DNA from: Lederbergia citrisecunda
GTDB lineage: Bacteria > Bacillota > Bacilli > Bacillales > Bacillaceae_C
Length of the DNA stretch: 64,000 bases
Assembly: GCF_018343695.1 (NCBI RefSeq)
Contig: NZ_JAGYPJ010000002.1
Span: 109,560 to 173,559, forward strand
Direction: 5' to 3'
The position numbers were made by a program, and so were the translations under genes. This document shows positions 43,409-54,661 of this stretch, piece by piece. Every line of letters begins with the position of its first letter. The stretch's first letter is position 1. The notes under the pieces were generated by a model. That model was not told the DNA's origin and searched no databases. It worked only from the letters and a program-made list of their open reading frames with translations.

Positions 43409-44008
43409 TTATTGTAAATACTTCGGTGGTGGGTCCACAGAATGATTATTAGTGATTTCTGCAAATATGTTTTCATTTTTGTTATTACTAATAATTGGTT
43501 TGTTCAACTGACCGGTTTGTATTAATTGAATAAGTGTTTGAATATCTTCTTTCGTAGCTGGCTGTTTTTCAGGTTTTAAGGTGTATCCAATTTTTCCATT
43601 CACTTCAACTGTTGCCGTTTCCAAGTCGTTAATCGAAGCGATACCGAGTTGGCGAAGCCGTTCCTCTAATTTATCGACCGTTAATCTTAATTTTTTTAAC
43701 TGTTTTTCATTAAGCTGTCCTTTTTCAACAACTGGTACAGATTTACCAGAAATTATCGTCTCAAGGAAATCAGATTTTAATTGAATTAGCTCTGTTATAA
43801 TAAGTGCTAAAATAAAAACCGCCCCAACGACCATAGTAGTCCATATATTTTTACTCGTTACAGGTTGAATAAGCATCGTACCAAAGGCGATCATAATGAT
43901 GGCTTCTGGCATTGTCATTTGGGATATCGTTTTTCTCCCACTTACCCTTAAATATATTGTACCTATGGCAAAAATTAACAGAACCTTCCATATCAAATCT
44001 AAGTCCAT
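43409..44008 (-). CDS. DUF421/YetF-family membrane protein
   Basis: Three membrane helices (VLLIFAIGTIYLRVSGRKT onwards, with MPEAIIMIAFGTMLIQPV) lead into a cytosolic YetF-type domain containing IISGKSVPVVEKGQLNEKQL and the 'RLTVDKLEERLRQLGI..VEVNGKIGYTLKPEKQP' pattern, here split over residues 105-160. Members such as YetF, YdfS and YrbG are expressed around sporulation and germination, with unclear function. The C-terminal tail (Asn/Pro-rich) is extra. Confidence 0.85.
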   Translation of the reverse strand: MDLDLIWKVLLIFAIGTIYLRVSGRKTISQMTMPEAIIMIAFGTMLIQPVTSKNIWTTMVVGAVFILALIITELIQLKSDFLETIISGKSVPVVEKGQLNEKQLKKLRLTVDKLEERLRQLGIASINDLETATVEVNGKIGYTLKPEKQPATKEDIQTLIQLIQTGQLNKPIISNNKNENIFAEITNNHSVDPPPKYLQ

Positions 44009-44149
44009 TCATAAAACCCTCTTTTGTTCATGTTAAATATTATTTTTTGCCAATTTCTTATAAACATACAAGTATTATTTGGTAAGGAATAAGGACCAAT
44101 TATTTGGAGAAGATAAACTGAACTTTAAAGTGGGAGGAAATTTACCGAT

Positions 44150-44464
44150 ATGGAAATTTGGGATATGAAATTTATTAAAGACAATGAAAAAATAAATCCA
44201 AGACCAAAAGAAAACGAAAAAAACGATGAAAAGAATGAAGCAATTCGCTCCGAAAAAATTCGTTATAAAAATGCGGATAAAATATATGAATAGATTTTAA
44301 TGATGCTTGATAATCCCGGATCTCGTGAGCATGAAGAAGGAAGTCCAACTGTTTGTGGGACAAGACAAAAATCGCTTGTTATTAAATACCGTTTAAATAG
44401 TTCTTGTTTTTTAGAGGATTGGAAAGTATTCGCGGAACGTAACCGACAGCTATTAGAAAAATAA
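44150..44464 (+). pseudogene. Small ORF split by an in-frame TAG
   Basis: A well-formed RBS (GGGAGGAAA) precedes an ATG. The frame gives 47 highly charged residues (KFIKDNEKINPRPKENEKND), a TAG at 44291, then runs on in the same frame for 56 residues (DNPGSREHEEGSPTVCGTRQ, SSCFLEDWKVFAERNRQLLEK) to a TAA that is followed by a terminator. One nonsense mutation thus splits an otherwise intact gene of about 104 codons. Family not recognised. Confidence 0.5.
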
Positions 44465-44511
44465 AGCTTTTCTTTCTAACTTTAAATAGAAAGAAAAGCC
44501 TTTTTCCTTTT
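44465..44511 (+). terminator. Terminator after the split small ORF
   Basis: Stem AGCTTTTCTTTCTA / TAGAAAGAAAAGCC with an 8-base loop, then TTTTTCC. It starts directly after the TAA. Confidence 0.8.
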
Positions 44512-44534
44512 TTATGTTAATGGGTCACAGGCTT

Positions 44535-44648
44535 TTAATAGAAACCTCCGAAGCCACATCCACCAACAAATGATGCACCAATGATAATTAAGAGAATGAA
44601 CAATACTACAACTAAGGCGAAACCTCCGCCTCCAAAGCCTCCACTCAT
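44535..44648 (-). CDS. YjcZ-family sporulation peptide, 37 residues
   Basis: The product begins MSGGFGGGGFALVVVLFILL, continues as one membrane helix with a Cys after it, and ends GFGGFY. This Gly-rich head with a single hydrophobic helix is the YjcZ/sporulation small-protein signature of Bacillus. A very strong RBS (AAAGGAGGTG) lies eight bases before the ATG. Such genes are often missed because of their size. Confidence 0.85.
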   Translation of the reverse strand: MSGGFGGGGFALVVVLFILLIIIGASFVGGCGFGGFY

Positions 44649-44774
44649 AAAAAGGCACCTCCTTTAATCTGGATATCTTATTCTATGTACTAACCGAATC
44701 TATGTGTTAAATGAACAGTCGTAAAATGCCCATTTTTTAAAAGTAAAGAGAGTTAGTCAATTGATTTTAGGCTT

Positions 44775-44890
44775 ATGCTGTCCAGCGCAAGCAACGTAGA
44801 ATAGGAAACTTACGGCCTTTCTTTAAATTAAGCCAATAGCGACTTTTCCGTCGTCGTGTATCCTTTATCTCAGTCAGAAAACAAATGGAA
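44775..44890 (+). repeat. Degenerate copy of the Bacillus dispersed repeat seen at 14.8-15.0 kb
   Basis: CCAGCGCAAGCAACGTAGAA, CTTACGGCCTTTCTT, then CGTGTATCCTTTATCTCAGTC and AGAAAAC follow the same order as the reverse complement of the 14.8 kb element (its GTGTTTCCTTTATCTCGTCA is the clearest match). The copy is diverged. The following 44.89-45.10 kb hold short broken frames such as EYKLHKEWYVRTDDMIWGGG, perhaps another gene remnant; nothing there can be named. Confidence 0.5.
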
Positions 44891-45113
44891 CTTCGAATAT
44901 AAACTCCACAAAGAATGGTATGTTAGAACCGATGATATGATTTGGGGCGGTGGGCTCTGCATGTCTTTACTTGGAAGGAATTGTTTGGCTGTGTAAAAGA
45001 TCAATATGGAATGCAAAAAGTATAATGGAGATATTTAGGCGTTATTGATGGAAAAAGTGGATAGTTCTTAAGAAGACGTCTTTATCATGCAGACTTCTAA
45101 ATCAAAAGTTAAT

Positions 45114-45143
45114 AAAGCCCCCTAAATTAATTATTTCGGGGGC
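45114..45143 (-). terminator. Terminator of the 158-residue hypothetical gene
   Basis: On the minus strand AAGCCCCC and GGGGGCTT close a stem over a short AT-rich loop that contains the stop codon, followed by TATTAACTTTT. Confidence 0.75.
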
Positions 45144-45603
45144 TTCGCCTATTCTTTTTTTCTATGAATCTTGGTTCATAATCAGATAAAACTTCGAATA
45201 CTTCGTCTCCTGTAATATAAAGATGATGTTCTAAGTTAGGGTGAGTTTTGCGATTATACAGGGGATTCGAGTCAAACATTTTTAAGAACTTGGAATTTTC
45301 CATTTTACAAAAGTAGGCAGCCTCAGGGTCAACTCTGCCACTACTATCTGTTTCTGTAAAACGGAGATCATGTCTGCCGATTTCAGTTGAAAATCTAAAA
45401 GCCCAAACGTAGTATTCTAACGGTGTAATATTTTGGTCATAGATGATATCAAGTCGGTTATCATGTAAGTCTTCAAGGGTTATTTTTAGATAATCACTAT
45501 GTCTGATTACATTCGTTAAATTAATATCATATAAATATTGTGCCTTTAAATTTGTAACAGGCTGCCATATATGCAATTTTTCTTTATCCTCATCATTTTT
45601 CAA
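45127..45603 (-). CDS. Hypothetical soluble protein, 158 residues
   Basis: I do not recognise this gene. The protein is acidic and rich in aromatic residues (ITPLEYYVWAFRFSTEIGRH, FCKMENSKFLKMF), with a strand-helix look and no signal or membrane segment. GGGGAGAAATCC-type purines lie upstream of the ATG. It stands alone. The size and acidic, Tyr/Asp-rich sequence would suit an immunity-type or regulatory protein, but there is no evidence for either. Confidence 0.6.
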   Translation of the reverse strand: MKNDEDKEKLHIWQPVTNLKAQYLYDINLTNVIRHSDYLKITLEDLHDNRLDIIYDQNITPLEYYVWAFRFSTEIGRHDLRFTETDSSGRVDPEAAYFCKMENSKFLKMFDSNPLYNRKTHPNLEHHLYITGDEVFEVLSDYEPRFIEKKNRRSPRNN

Positions 45604-45772
45604 AGGATTTCTCCCCTTCCCTGTTTATTTTAATCAGTATAATATTATTACATTCGTTACGAGCCCTTTTATTCCTTTAAAAAATCACTCTTCTTGATAT
45701 TCATGAAAATAAATAAGTCCACTCTTTGGTAAGAAGTGGACTTACGTGGATTTTATCAGGAAAAAAAGTGAC

Positions 45773-46276
45773 CTATTTAGAGCTAATATGAAGAGGAGGA
45801 GGAATAAGCCAGCCCTTCTCTTTAACAAGTCTAAGTAATTTAGCTCCGAAGTTTGCTCTTAGTGTATGGAATTTCACGAACATCAAGGCGATGTCTTCAC
45901 GGATAGATTCACCAATTATGGTACTACATGAAAGCAGGCCGGCAGCGACATCTCTAGTCAATGATGCTGCAATTTCTGGATCAAGTAACCTAGCCCCTGG
46001 TGGTATATCTTCTAAGGCAGCTTTCGATCTATCTGGGGGAGTAGGCGGTAATGATACTCCAGTTTCTTTTAATAATAGTTCTATTTCCCTAACTTCTTGT
46101 TCTGTTAATTGGATTGATTCTTTCAGTAATGATTGAAGGTCTGAATCTCCTGCATGATTTAAATGTACTTGATAGCAAGCAACTAGGCCTTTCGTTGACA
46201 TTAGGTAAGTCCATAATCCGAAAACTTCTCCATAGTGCATCGGTTCATCTTTTGGATTTCCACTTAATATTCCCAC
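45773..46276 (-). CDS. DUF3231 family protein
   Basis: The helical protein has the DUF3231 opening GILSGNPKDEPMHYGEVFGLW, which I recognise from Bacillus spore-former proteins, and the later LLKETGVSLPPTPPDRSK and ESIREDIALMFVKFHTLRANFG. It contains one of the repeated ferritin-like helical units; longer members have two. Function is unknown. The frame opens at 46342, but AGGAGG lies six bases before a GTG at 46276, giving 167 residues. Confidence 0.82.
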   Translation of the reverse strand: MGILSGNPKDEPMHYGEVFGLWTYLMSTKGLVACYQVHLNHAGDSDLQSLLKESIQLTEQEVREIELLLKETGVSLPPTPPDRSKAALEDIPPGARLLDPEIAASLTRDVAAGLLSCSTIIGESIREDIALMFVKFHTLRANFGAKLLRLVKEKGWLIPPPLHISSK

Positions 46277-46490
46277 CTGAATCCTCCTAACAATATTTTG
46301 AATATCGGTTATATATTCTGTTACATCCAGACAAACATACATTTAAATTTTTTTGCCCAGCATAAAATGCTTCTAATCAGTCATCGAAATTAATAAAATT
46401 CATGTGGATTTTGAAACTAGAACAATTATATATTCAGGTGTAAAATTAAAAAGTTGAAAGAGAATAAATGAATAAAGTGAGGGATCATGA

Positions 46491-49625
<3,135 letters not shown>

Positions 49626-49636
49626 ATAGCTTATTG

Positions 49637-49732
49637 TAAATCGAGACAGAACTTTTTCGTTTTTCGGAATACAGTCTCGATTGAACACAAATCGAGATAG
49701 ACCATCACCGAATATTTATCTCGATTAATTTA
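49637..49732. repeat. Copies of the TCTCGATT/AATCGAGA hairpin family after lacZ
   Basis: AATCGAGACAGAACTTTTTC, then CAGTCTCGATTGAACACAAATCGAGATAGA, split here by a 7-base loop, and TATCTCGATTAATTT. The inverted repeat and CAGA spacer match the array at 30.3 kb. Two to three half-diverged units are present within 15 bases of the lacZ stop. Confidence 0.7.
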
Positions 49733-49746
49733 AATATAATTTTTAC

Positions 49747-49793
49747 AGGATGTCCTAATGATGTGTTTCATCTTTCACAAGGACATCCTTTTT
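49747..49793 (+). terminator. Terminator between lacZ and the sugar-binding protein gene
   Basis: Stem AGGATGTCC / GGACATCCT with a 25-base loop, followed by T5. It suggests that lacZ and the importer genes have separate transcripts. Confidence 0.7.
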
Positions 49794-49869
49794 ATGTGCT
49801 CCATGCATAATATCTGAATTAATTTCCAAACTAAATTCAAGAACTTAAACCTTATGCGGGGGGATTATA

Positions 49870-51159
49870 TTGAAACGAATGTTTTTTTTATTGTTAACGA
49901 CGATTTTGATGGTAACGGCTTGTTCGACGGGGTCGTCCAATAAAGGTGGAGGACAGACCTCCACAAATAAGGGCATTAATAAGATTACTGCTTGGGCATG
50001 GGATCCAAAATTTAATATAGCAGCACTGAAACTAGCTGAAGCCAATTACACAGGTAATAAAGATTATAAATTGAGAGTTATTGAAAACGGACAACCGGAT
50101 ATTGTTCAAAAGTTAAACACGGGATTAAGTTCGGGCACGATGAAAGGAATGCCTAATATCGTTTTAATAGAAGACTATCGGGCACAAAGCTTTTTGCAAG
50201 CTTACCCAGATGCTTTTTATGAAATCTCACAATACTTTAATCCGAAAGATTTTGCTGATTATAAAATAGCCCCAACGAGTTTTAATGGAAAACAATACGG
50301 GTTGCCGTTTGATACAGGAGTAGCCGGGTTATATGTTCGTACGGATATGTTGAAGGATGCTGGACTGACTCTCGACGATGTTCGCGATATTGATTGGAAC
50401 GAATTTATTGAACGTGGAAAAACGATTAGAGATAAAGTAGGAAAGGGTTTCTTGACACTCGATCCGAATGATTTAGGTACTATTCGTATGATGATTCAAT
50501 CGGCGGGATCATGGTATTTGAAAGATGATGGGGTAACACCAAATCTAGCTGGAAATGAAGCGTTAAAAGAAGCATTTAGAGTTTATAAAACTTTGTTGGA
50601 TGAAAAAATAGCTGTAACAACATCTGATTGGAGTCAATTCTTAGCTGCATTTAACAATAGTGATATTGCTGGAGTGCCAACAGGGAACTGGATAACTCCT
50701 AGTATTAAAGCTGAAGCATCCCAATCTGGAAAATGGGCTGTCGTTCCAATTCCGAGATTACCCGTAAAAGGAGCAGTTAATGCATCAAACCTTGGTGGAA
50801 GTTCATTTTATGTTTTAAATATTGATGGAAAAGAAAAAGCGGCCGAATTTCTAGGAAAAACATTCGGCTCCAATAAAGACTTTTACCAAAAGCTTGTAAA
50901 AGAAGTTGGAGCATTAGGTACGTATAAACCAGCAACTGACGGTGAAGCGTATAAAAGTGGTGATGATTTCTTTGGCGGCCAAAAGGTTATTGAGGATTTC
51001 TCAAAATGGATGTCCGAGATTCCGAGTGTAAATTATGGAATGCATACGTATGCGATTGAAGATATTTTAGTAGCAGAAATGCAGAATTATTTAAGTGGAA
51101 AAAACATTGATGATGTATTGAAAGATGCACAGCAACAAGCCGAGGCACAGTTGAAATAA
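49870..51159 (+). CDS. CUT1 sugar ABC transporter, solute-binding lipoprotein
   Basis: The 429-residue lipoprotein (lipobox MVTACS) has the family 1 pattern: ITAWAWDPKFNIAALKLAEA, LNTGLSSGTMKGMPNIVLIED, GLPFDTGVAGLYVRTDML and GVPTGNWITPSIKAEASQSG. It catches sugars outside the cell for the two permeases that follow. Its place next to lacZ suggests beta-galactosides or galacto-oligosaccharides. The start is TTG with GGGGGGA upstream. Confidence 0.92.
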   Translation: MKRMFFLLLTTILMVTACSTGSSNKGGGQTSTNKGINKITAWAWDPKFNIAALKLAEANYTGNKDYKLRVIENGQPDIVQKLNTGLSSGTMKGMPNIVLIEDYRAQSFLQAYPDAFYEISQYFNPKDFADYKIAPTSFNGKQYGLPFDTGVAGLYVRTDMLKDAGLTLDDVRDIDWNEFIERGKTIRDKVGKGFLTLDPNDLGTIRMMIQSAGSWYLKDDGVTPNLAGNEALKEAFRVYKTLLDEKIAVTTSDWSQFLAAFNNSDIAGVPTGNWITPSIKAEASQSGKWAVVPIPRLPVKGAVNASNLGGSSFYVLNIDGKEKAAEFLGKTFGSNKDFYQKLVKEVGALGTYKPATDGEAYKSGDDFFGGQKVIEDFSKWMSEIPSVNYGMHTYAIEDILVAEMQNYLSGKNIDDVLKDAQQQAEAQLK

Positions 51160-51188
51160 AAAAACATTGGGAAAAAGGTAGAGAAGGT

Positions 51189-51209
51189 CACGCGAGTTGA
51201 TCTCGCGTG
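51189..51209 (+). other. Intercistronic hairpin between binding protein and permease genes
   Basis: A perfect 8-bp GC-rich stem CACGCGAG / CTCGCGTG with a 5-base loop and no T run. Such stems after binding-protein genes often keep that mRNA part stable and raise its level over the permeases. Confidence 0.7.
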
Positions 51210-51333
51210 CACTTTCAATGTATTGTAGGGCGGTTATGTTTTCTTTAGATCAACCGTTAGTTTGAGATCACTTTATTAAAGTATATTGCCCAAGATTATT
51301 GGATAAGAGCTTCAGGTTAGGAGTGAAAGAGCC

Positions 51334-52209
51334 GTGAATTATCGGTTAAAAAGTAATACAATTGGTTGGTCTTTTGTCTTGATTTCAGTCATCTTTATTT
51401 GTTGGTTTTACTTTTATCCAATGATTCAGGCGTTACTTTTATCCTTTAAATCAGGTGCAGGGGCGAATCTACATTTTGTAGGGCTGCATAATTATATTCG
51501 ACTATTTAGTGATCCTACATTTATTGCTGCTATCACGAATACTTTTATTTATTTAATCGTTCAAGTTCCAATCATGATAATTTTGGCTTTATTTATTTCT
51601 GTGTTATTGAATGACAGGACATTGAAATTTAAAGGATTTTTTAGAACGGCGATTTTTTTGCCTTGTGTGACTTCACTTGTTGCTTATTCTGTTATTTTTA
51701 AATACTTATTTGCTACAAACGGCTTAGTGAATAAGTTTTTATTGTCATTATCGTTGATCCCCGATCCTATTACTTGGTTAACCAATCCCTTTTGGGCAAA
51801 AATAACGATCATCATTGCGATTACATGGCGCTGGACTGGATATAATATGATTTTCTATCTTTCAGCACTACAAAACGTTGACCCATCCATTTATGAAGCA
51901 GCTAAGATTGATGGGGCCTCCGGTGTTCACCAGTTTTTTAAAATTACGATTCCTTTGTTAAAACCGATCATCCTGTTTACTTCAATTACTTCAACTATCG
52001 GAACGCTACAAATTTTTGATGAGATTATGAATATTACGAAAGGCGGTCCTGGCAATACCACAACTTCCATATCGCAATACATATATAATCTCTCATTTAA
52101 ATACACGCCGGACTTTGGATATGCAGCAACCGTTTCTTATGTGATTGTAATTCTGATTGTGTTGTTCTCAATTTTACAGTTTAAAGTGGCAGGTGAACGT
52201 GATGTTTAA
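51334..52209 (+). CDS. CUT1 sugar ABC permease, MalF type
   Basis: The 291-residue protein has six membrane helices. The EAA loop is SIYEAAKIDGASGVHQFFKITIPLLKPI near residues 185-215, and GLHNYIRLFSDPTFIAAITNT is the conserved periplasmic part. The start is GTG, preceded by TAGGAGTG. It pairs with the next permease, whose start overlaps its end. No ATPase is encoded nearby; a shared MsmX-type ATPase is probable. Confidence 0.93.
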   Translation: MNYRLKSNTIGWSFVLISVIFICWFYFYPMIQALLLSFKSGAGANLHFVGLHNYIRLFSDPTFIAAITNTFIYLIVQVPIMIILALFISVLLNDRTLKFKGFFRTAIFLPCVTSLVAYSVIFKYLFATNGLVNKFLLSLSLIPDPITWLTNPFWAKITIIIAITWRWTGYNMIFYLSALQNVDPSIYEAAKIDGASGVHQFFKITIPLLKPIILFTSITSTIGTLQIFDEIMNITKGGPGNTTTSISQYIYNLSFKYTPDFGYAATVSYVIVILIVLFSILQFKVAGERDV

Positions 52210-53020
52210 ACGATTTTTCATCTATCTTTTTTTAAGCGTAGCTGCATTTGTCTCGATCTTTCCTTTTTTATGGATGATTATAAGCATGACAAATAAATCG
52301 GTAGACGTTACGAGGGGACGATTAGTACCTGGGAATTATTTATGGGAAAATCTTAGAATGTTATTTACAACCGTTGAAATCGTTCCGGCATTAATTAATT
52401 CCTTCATCGTCTCCATTTCAACAACAATATTGGCTTTATTGATTGCATCTTTAGCGGGATATGGATTTGAAATATATAGAAGTTCAGGAAAAGATGCAGT
52501 ATTTAACTTTCTTTTGTTATCAATGATGATTCCGTTCGCAGCCTTAATGGTCCCTTTATATCGTATGTTTGGAAGTATATCGCAAGTTGTGCCGATGTTC
52601 GGTATTGATACGTTGGCTGCAGTTGTACTACCGACAATTACGACAGCTTTCTTAATCTTTTTCTTTAGACAAAGCACGAAAATGTTTTCCAAGGAACTAA
52701 TCGAGGCGGGTCGCATTGATGGTCTAAGTGAAATTGGAATCTTTTTACGTATATTCCTTCCAACGATGAAAACAACGTATGCAGCTGCCGCAATCATTAC
52801 CTTCATGTCCAGCTGGAACAATTATTTATGGCCGTTAGTTATTTTACAAACCCCAGAGAAAAGAACAATTCCGTTACTCATCTCAAATCTAGGAGCCGGC
52901 TACTCGCCTGACTACGGAGTCATTATGACAGCGATTGTTATTGCCACGTTACCGACAGCGCTAGTGTTTTTCCTCATGCAAAGGCATTTTGTCGCTGGAA
53001 TGATGGGATCGGTAAAATAA
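52202..53020 (+). CDS. CUT1 sugar ABC permease, MalG type
   Basis: The 272-residue protein has six helices with the EAA loop ELIEAGRIDGLSEIGIFLRIFLPTMKT and the family end QRHFVAGMMGSVK. The frame opens at 52157 inside the MalF-type gene, but GGCAGGTGA before the ATG at 52202 is the right start, with eight bases of overlap. It completes the importer. Confidence 0.93.
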   Translation: MFKRFFIYLFLSVAAFVSIFPFLWMIISMTNKSVDVTRGRLVPGNYLWENLRMLFTTVEIVPALINSFIVSISTTILALLIASLAGYGFEIYRSSGKDAVFNFLLLSMMIPFAALMVPLYRMFGSISQVVPMFGIDTLAAVVLPTITTAFLIFFFRQSTKMFSKELIEAGRIDGLSEIGIFLRIFLPTMKTTYAAAAIITFMSSWNNYLWPLVILQTPEKRTIPLLISNLGAGYSPDYGVIMTAIVIATLPTALVFFLMQRHFVAGMMGSVK

Positions 53021-53089
53021 AGCTTGTAGAGCAGATTCTTCTCTCTGCAAGTTTTTTTTGTAAGGATGAGGAGAGAGTGGTCTAGATAA

Positions 53090-53225
53090 TGCTGAATTGA
53101 GACTATAACTGCCAGAATGTCCGAATACAGTCTTGATTTGATCGGAATCGAGACAGACCTGGATTGAAACAGAAAAAATGAAAACAAAATTCCTTCTCGA
53201 TCGGACATGGATTGAGATAGAAAAT
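53090..53225. repeat. Copies of the TCTCGATT/AATCGAGA hairpin family after the sugar permease
   Basis: AATTGAGACTATAACTGCC, ATACAGTCTTGATTTGATCGG, AATCGAGACAGACCTGG and TTCTCGATCGGACATGG with ATTGAGATAGAAAATG are diverged units with the alternate half-sites of the 30.3 kb array. They start about 70 bases behind the permease stop. Confidence 0.6.
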
Positions 53226-53288
53226 GAAAAAACAGAAAAACAGTTCCTATATTAAAAACGAGGCAGAAATCATAACTTTATTCCCCAA

Positions 53289-53312
53289 TTTCCGTTAGAG
53301 CTCTAACGGAAA
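53289..53312. promoter_or_regulatory. Perfect 24-bp palindrome upstream of the NAD salvage operon
   Basis: TTTCCGTTAGAG continues as CTCTAACGGAAA, a perfect palindrome without loop. It is about 180 bases before the HAD gene. There is no T run, so an operator or a transcript-end structure is possible; no known NAD regulator site is recognised. Confidence 0.5.
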
Positions 53313-53489
53313 CCCTAAAAAAAATCACGATTCATGCTCCGTACTTCCAACCATTTAAATAACTTAAAAAAATAGTCAAAAAAAAATAAAGCAATGAAAA
53401 GTAAGAAGGTATATTATATAATGTATATTAGTTTCAGAATATAAAGTCAGAACGAACGTTGTATGTTTGAACGGCAAGGAGTGATGTCA

Positions 53490-54068
53490 TTGCGACTATT
53501 GTGGGACTTGGATGGAACGATTTTTGATACGTATCCTGCAATATTAAATAGTTTTTGTTCTGTGTATGAAGAAGTCCATGGGAAATCCGTAAATAAAAAT
53601 GAGGCGCTTCGTTGGCTCAAAAGAACATCGAAAGAAGCATTTGCATACTTTGGCATATCAGAAGAATTTAGAGAACGATTTAAAGAATTAGATCATGCTC
53701 AAGCCGAGGCAGAAAGTCCTCCTTTTGAAGGGATTGAGTTCATTTTAGCGACGGCTGATGTAAATGTGATTGTGACACATCGCACAAAAACATCGACGAA
53801 AGAGCTGCTTGTGAAATGGGGATTATACGACTATTTCGATGAAATTGTCAGTCCTGATGATGACGGGTTTCCAAGAAAACCTGATGTAGCAGCATATGAA
53901 TATGTTCATAATAAATATCAATTAGACTGGGCAATTGGAGATCGTGCACTTGATTTAATTCCTGCCAAAGCGGTTGGATTGAAAACTTGTGCTTTTCAAA
54001 ATGATGAGATCGAGGCAGATTTACATATCGATTCGTACACTATGTCTTTGATTGAAAAATTAAAATAA
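53490..54068 (+). CDS. HAD-superfamily phosphatase in the NAD salvage operon
   Basis: The 192-residue protein has HAD motif I WDLDGTIFDTYP, motif II VIVTHRT and motif III/IV KPDVAAYEY with AIGDRALDLIPAKAVG, so it is likely an active phosphatase with a cap domain of type C1. It belongs to the phosphoglycolate phosphatase-like group; the substrate is unknown. It starts the pncA-pncB-nadE set, so a nucleotide or mononucleotide substrate may be guessed. AAGGAG is eight bases before TTG 53490; ATG 53484 and a frame to 53463 are less well placed. Confidence 0.82.
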   Translation: MRLLWDLDGTIFDTYPAILNSFCSVYEEVHGKSVNKNEALRWLKRTSKEAFAYFGISEEFRERFKELDHAQAEAESPPFEGIEFILATADVNVIVTHRTKTSTKELLVKWGLYDYFDEIVSPDDDGFPRKPDVAAYEYVHNKYQLDWAIGDRALDLIPAKAVGLKTCAFQNDEIEADLHIDSYTMSLIEKLK

Positions 54069-54085
54069 CTTGGAGGTAGCGATCA

Positions 54086-54643
54086 ATGAAAAAAGCACTT
54101 CTAAATGTGGACTATACATATGATTTCGTTGCAGAAGACGGGAGACTTACGTGCGGTAAACCAGGTCAGGATATTGAGGGGAAAATCGTTTCACTAACAA
54201 AAACATTTATTGAAAACGGTGACTTTGTCGTTCTAGCCATTGATAAGCATACGGATGGAAATCAATATCATCCTGAAGCAAAATTATTTCCACCGCATAA
54301 TATTGAAGGAACAAGTGGCAGAGACTTATACGGAGAGCTTTATGAGCTTTATGAAAAGCATAAGAATGACTCGAACGTTTATTATATGGATAAAACAAGA
54401 TATAGTGCATTTGCAGGCACAGATCTCGAAATAAAACTTCGTGAGCGTGGTATAGAAGAAGTACATCTTTGCGGTGTTTGCACGGATATTTGTGTATTGC
54501 ATACTGCTGTTGATGCTTACAATAAAGGCTTCCAAATCGTTGTACATGAGAATGCTGTAGCAAGTTTTAATCAAGCTGGTCATGAGTGGGCGTTAGGTCA
54601 CTTTGTTCAGACCTTGGGAGCGAAAGTAGTATCGGGAAGCTAA
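54086..54643 (+). CDS. pncA: Nicotinamidase (isochorismatase fold)
   Basis: PncA turns nicotinamide into nicotinic acid. The catalytic Asp is in LNVDYTYDFV, metal-binding Asp and His are in AIDKHTDGNQYHPE, the Lys is in YMDKTRYSAFAGT and the nucleophile Cys in HLCGVCTDICVLHTA. At 185 residues it matches B. subtilis YueJ. It lies 17 bases after the HAD gene and 18 before pncB, with RBS TTGGAGGTAG. Confidence 0.93.
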   Translation: MKKALLNVDYTYDFVAEDGRLTCGKPGQDIEGKIVSLTKTFIENGDFVVLAIDKHTDGNQYHPEAKLFPPHNIEGTSGRDLYGELYELYEKHKNDSNVYYMDKTRYSAFAGTDLEIKLRERGIEEVHLCGVCTDICVLHTAVDAYNKGFQIVVHENAVASFNQAGHEWALGHFVQTLGAKVVSGS

Positions 54644-54661
54644 AATTATGGAGTGGTTTAC

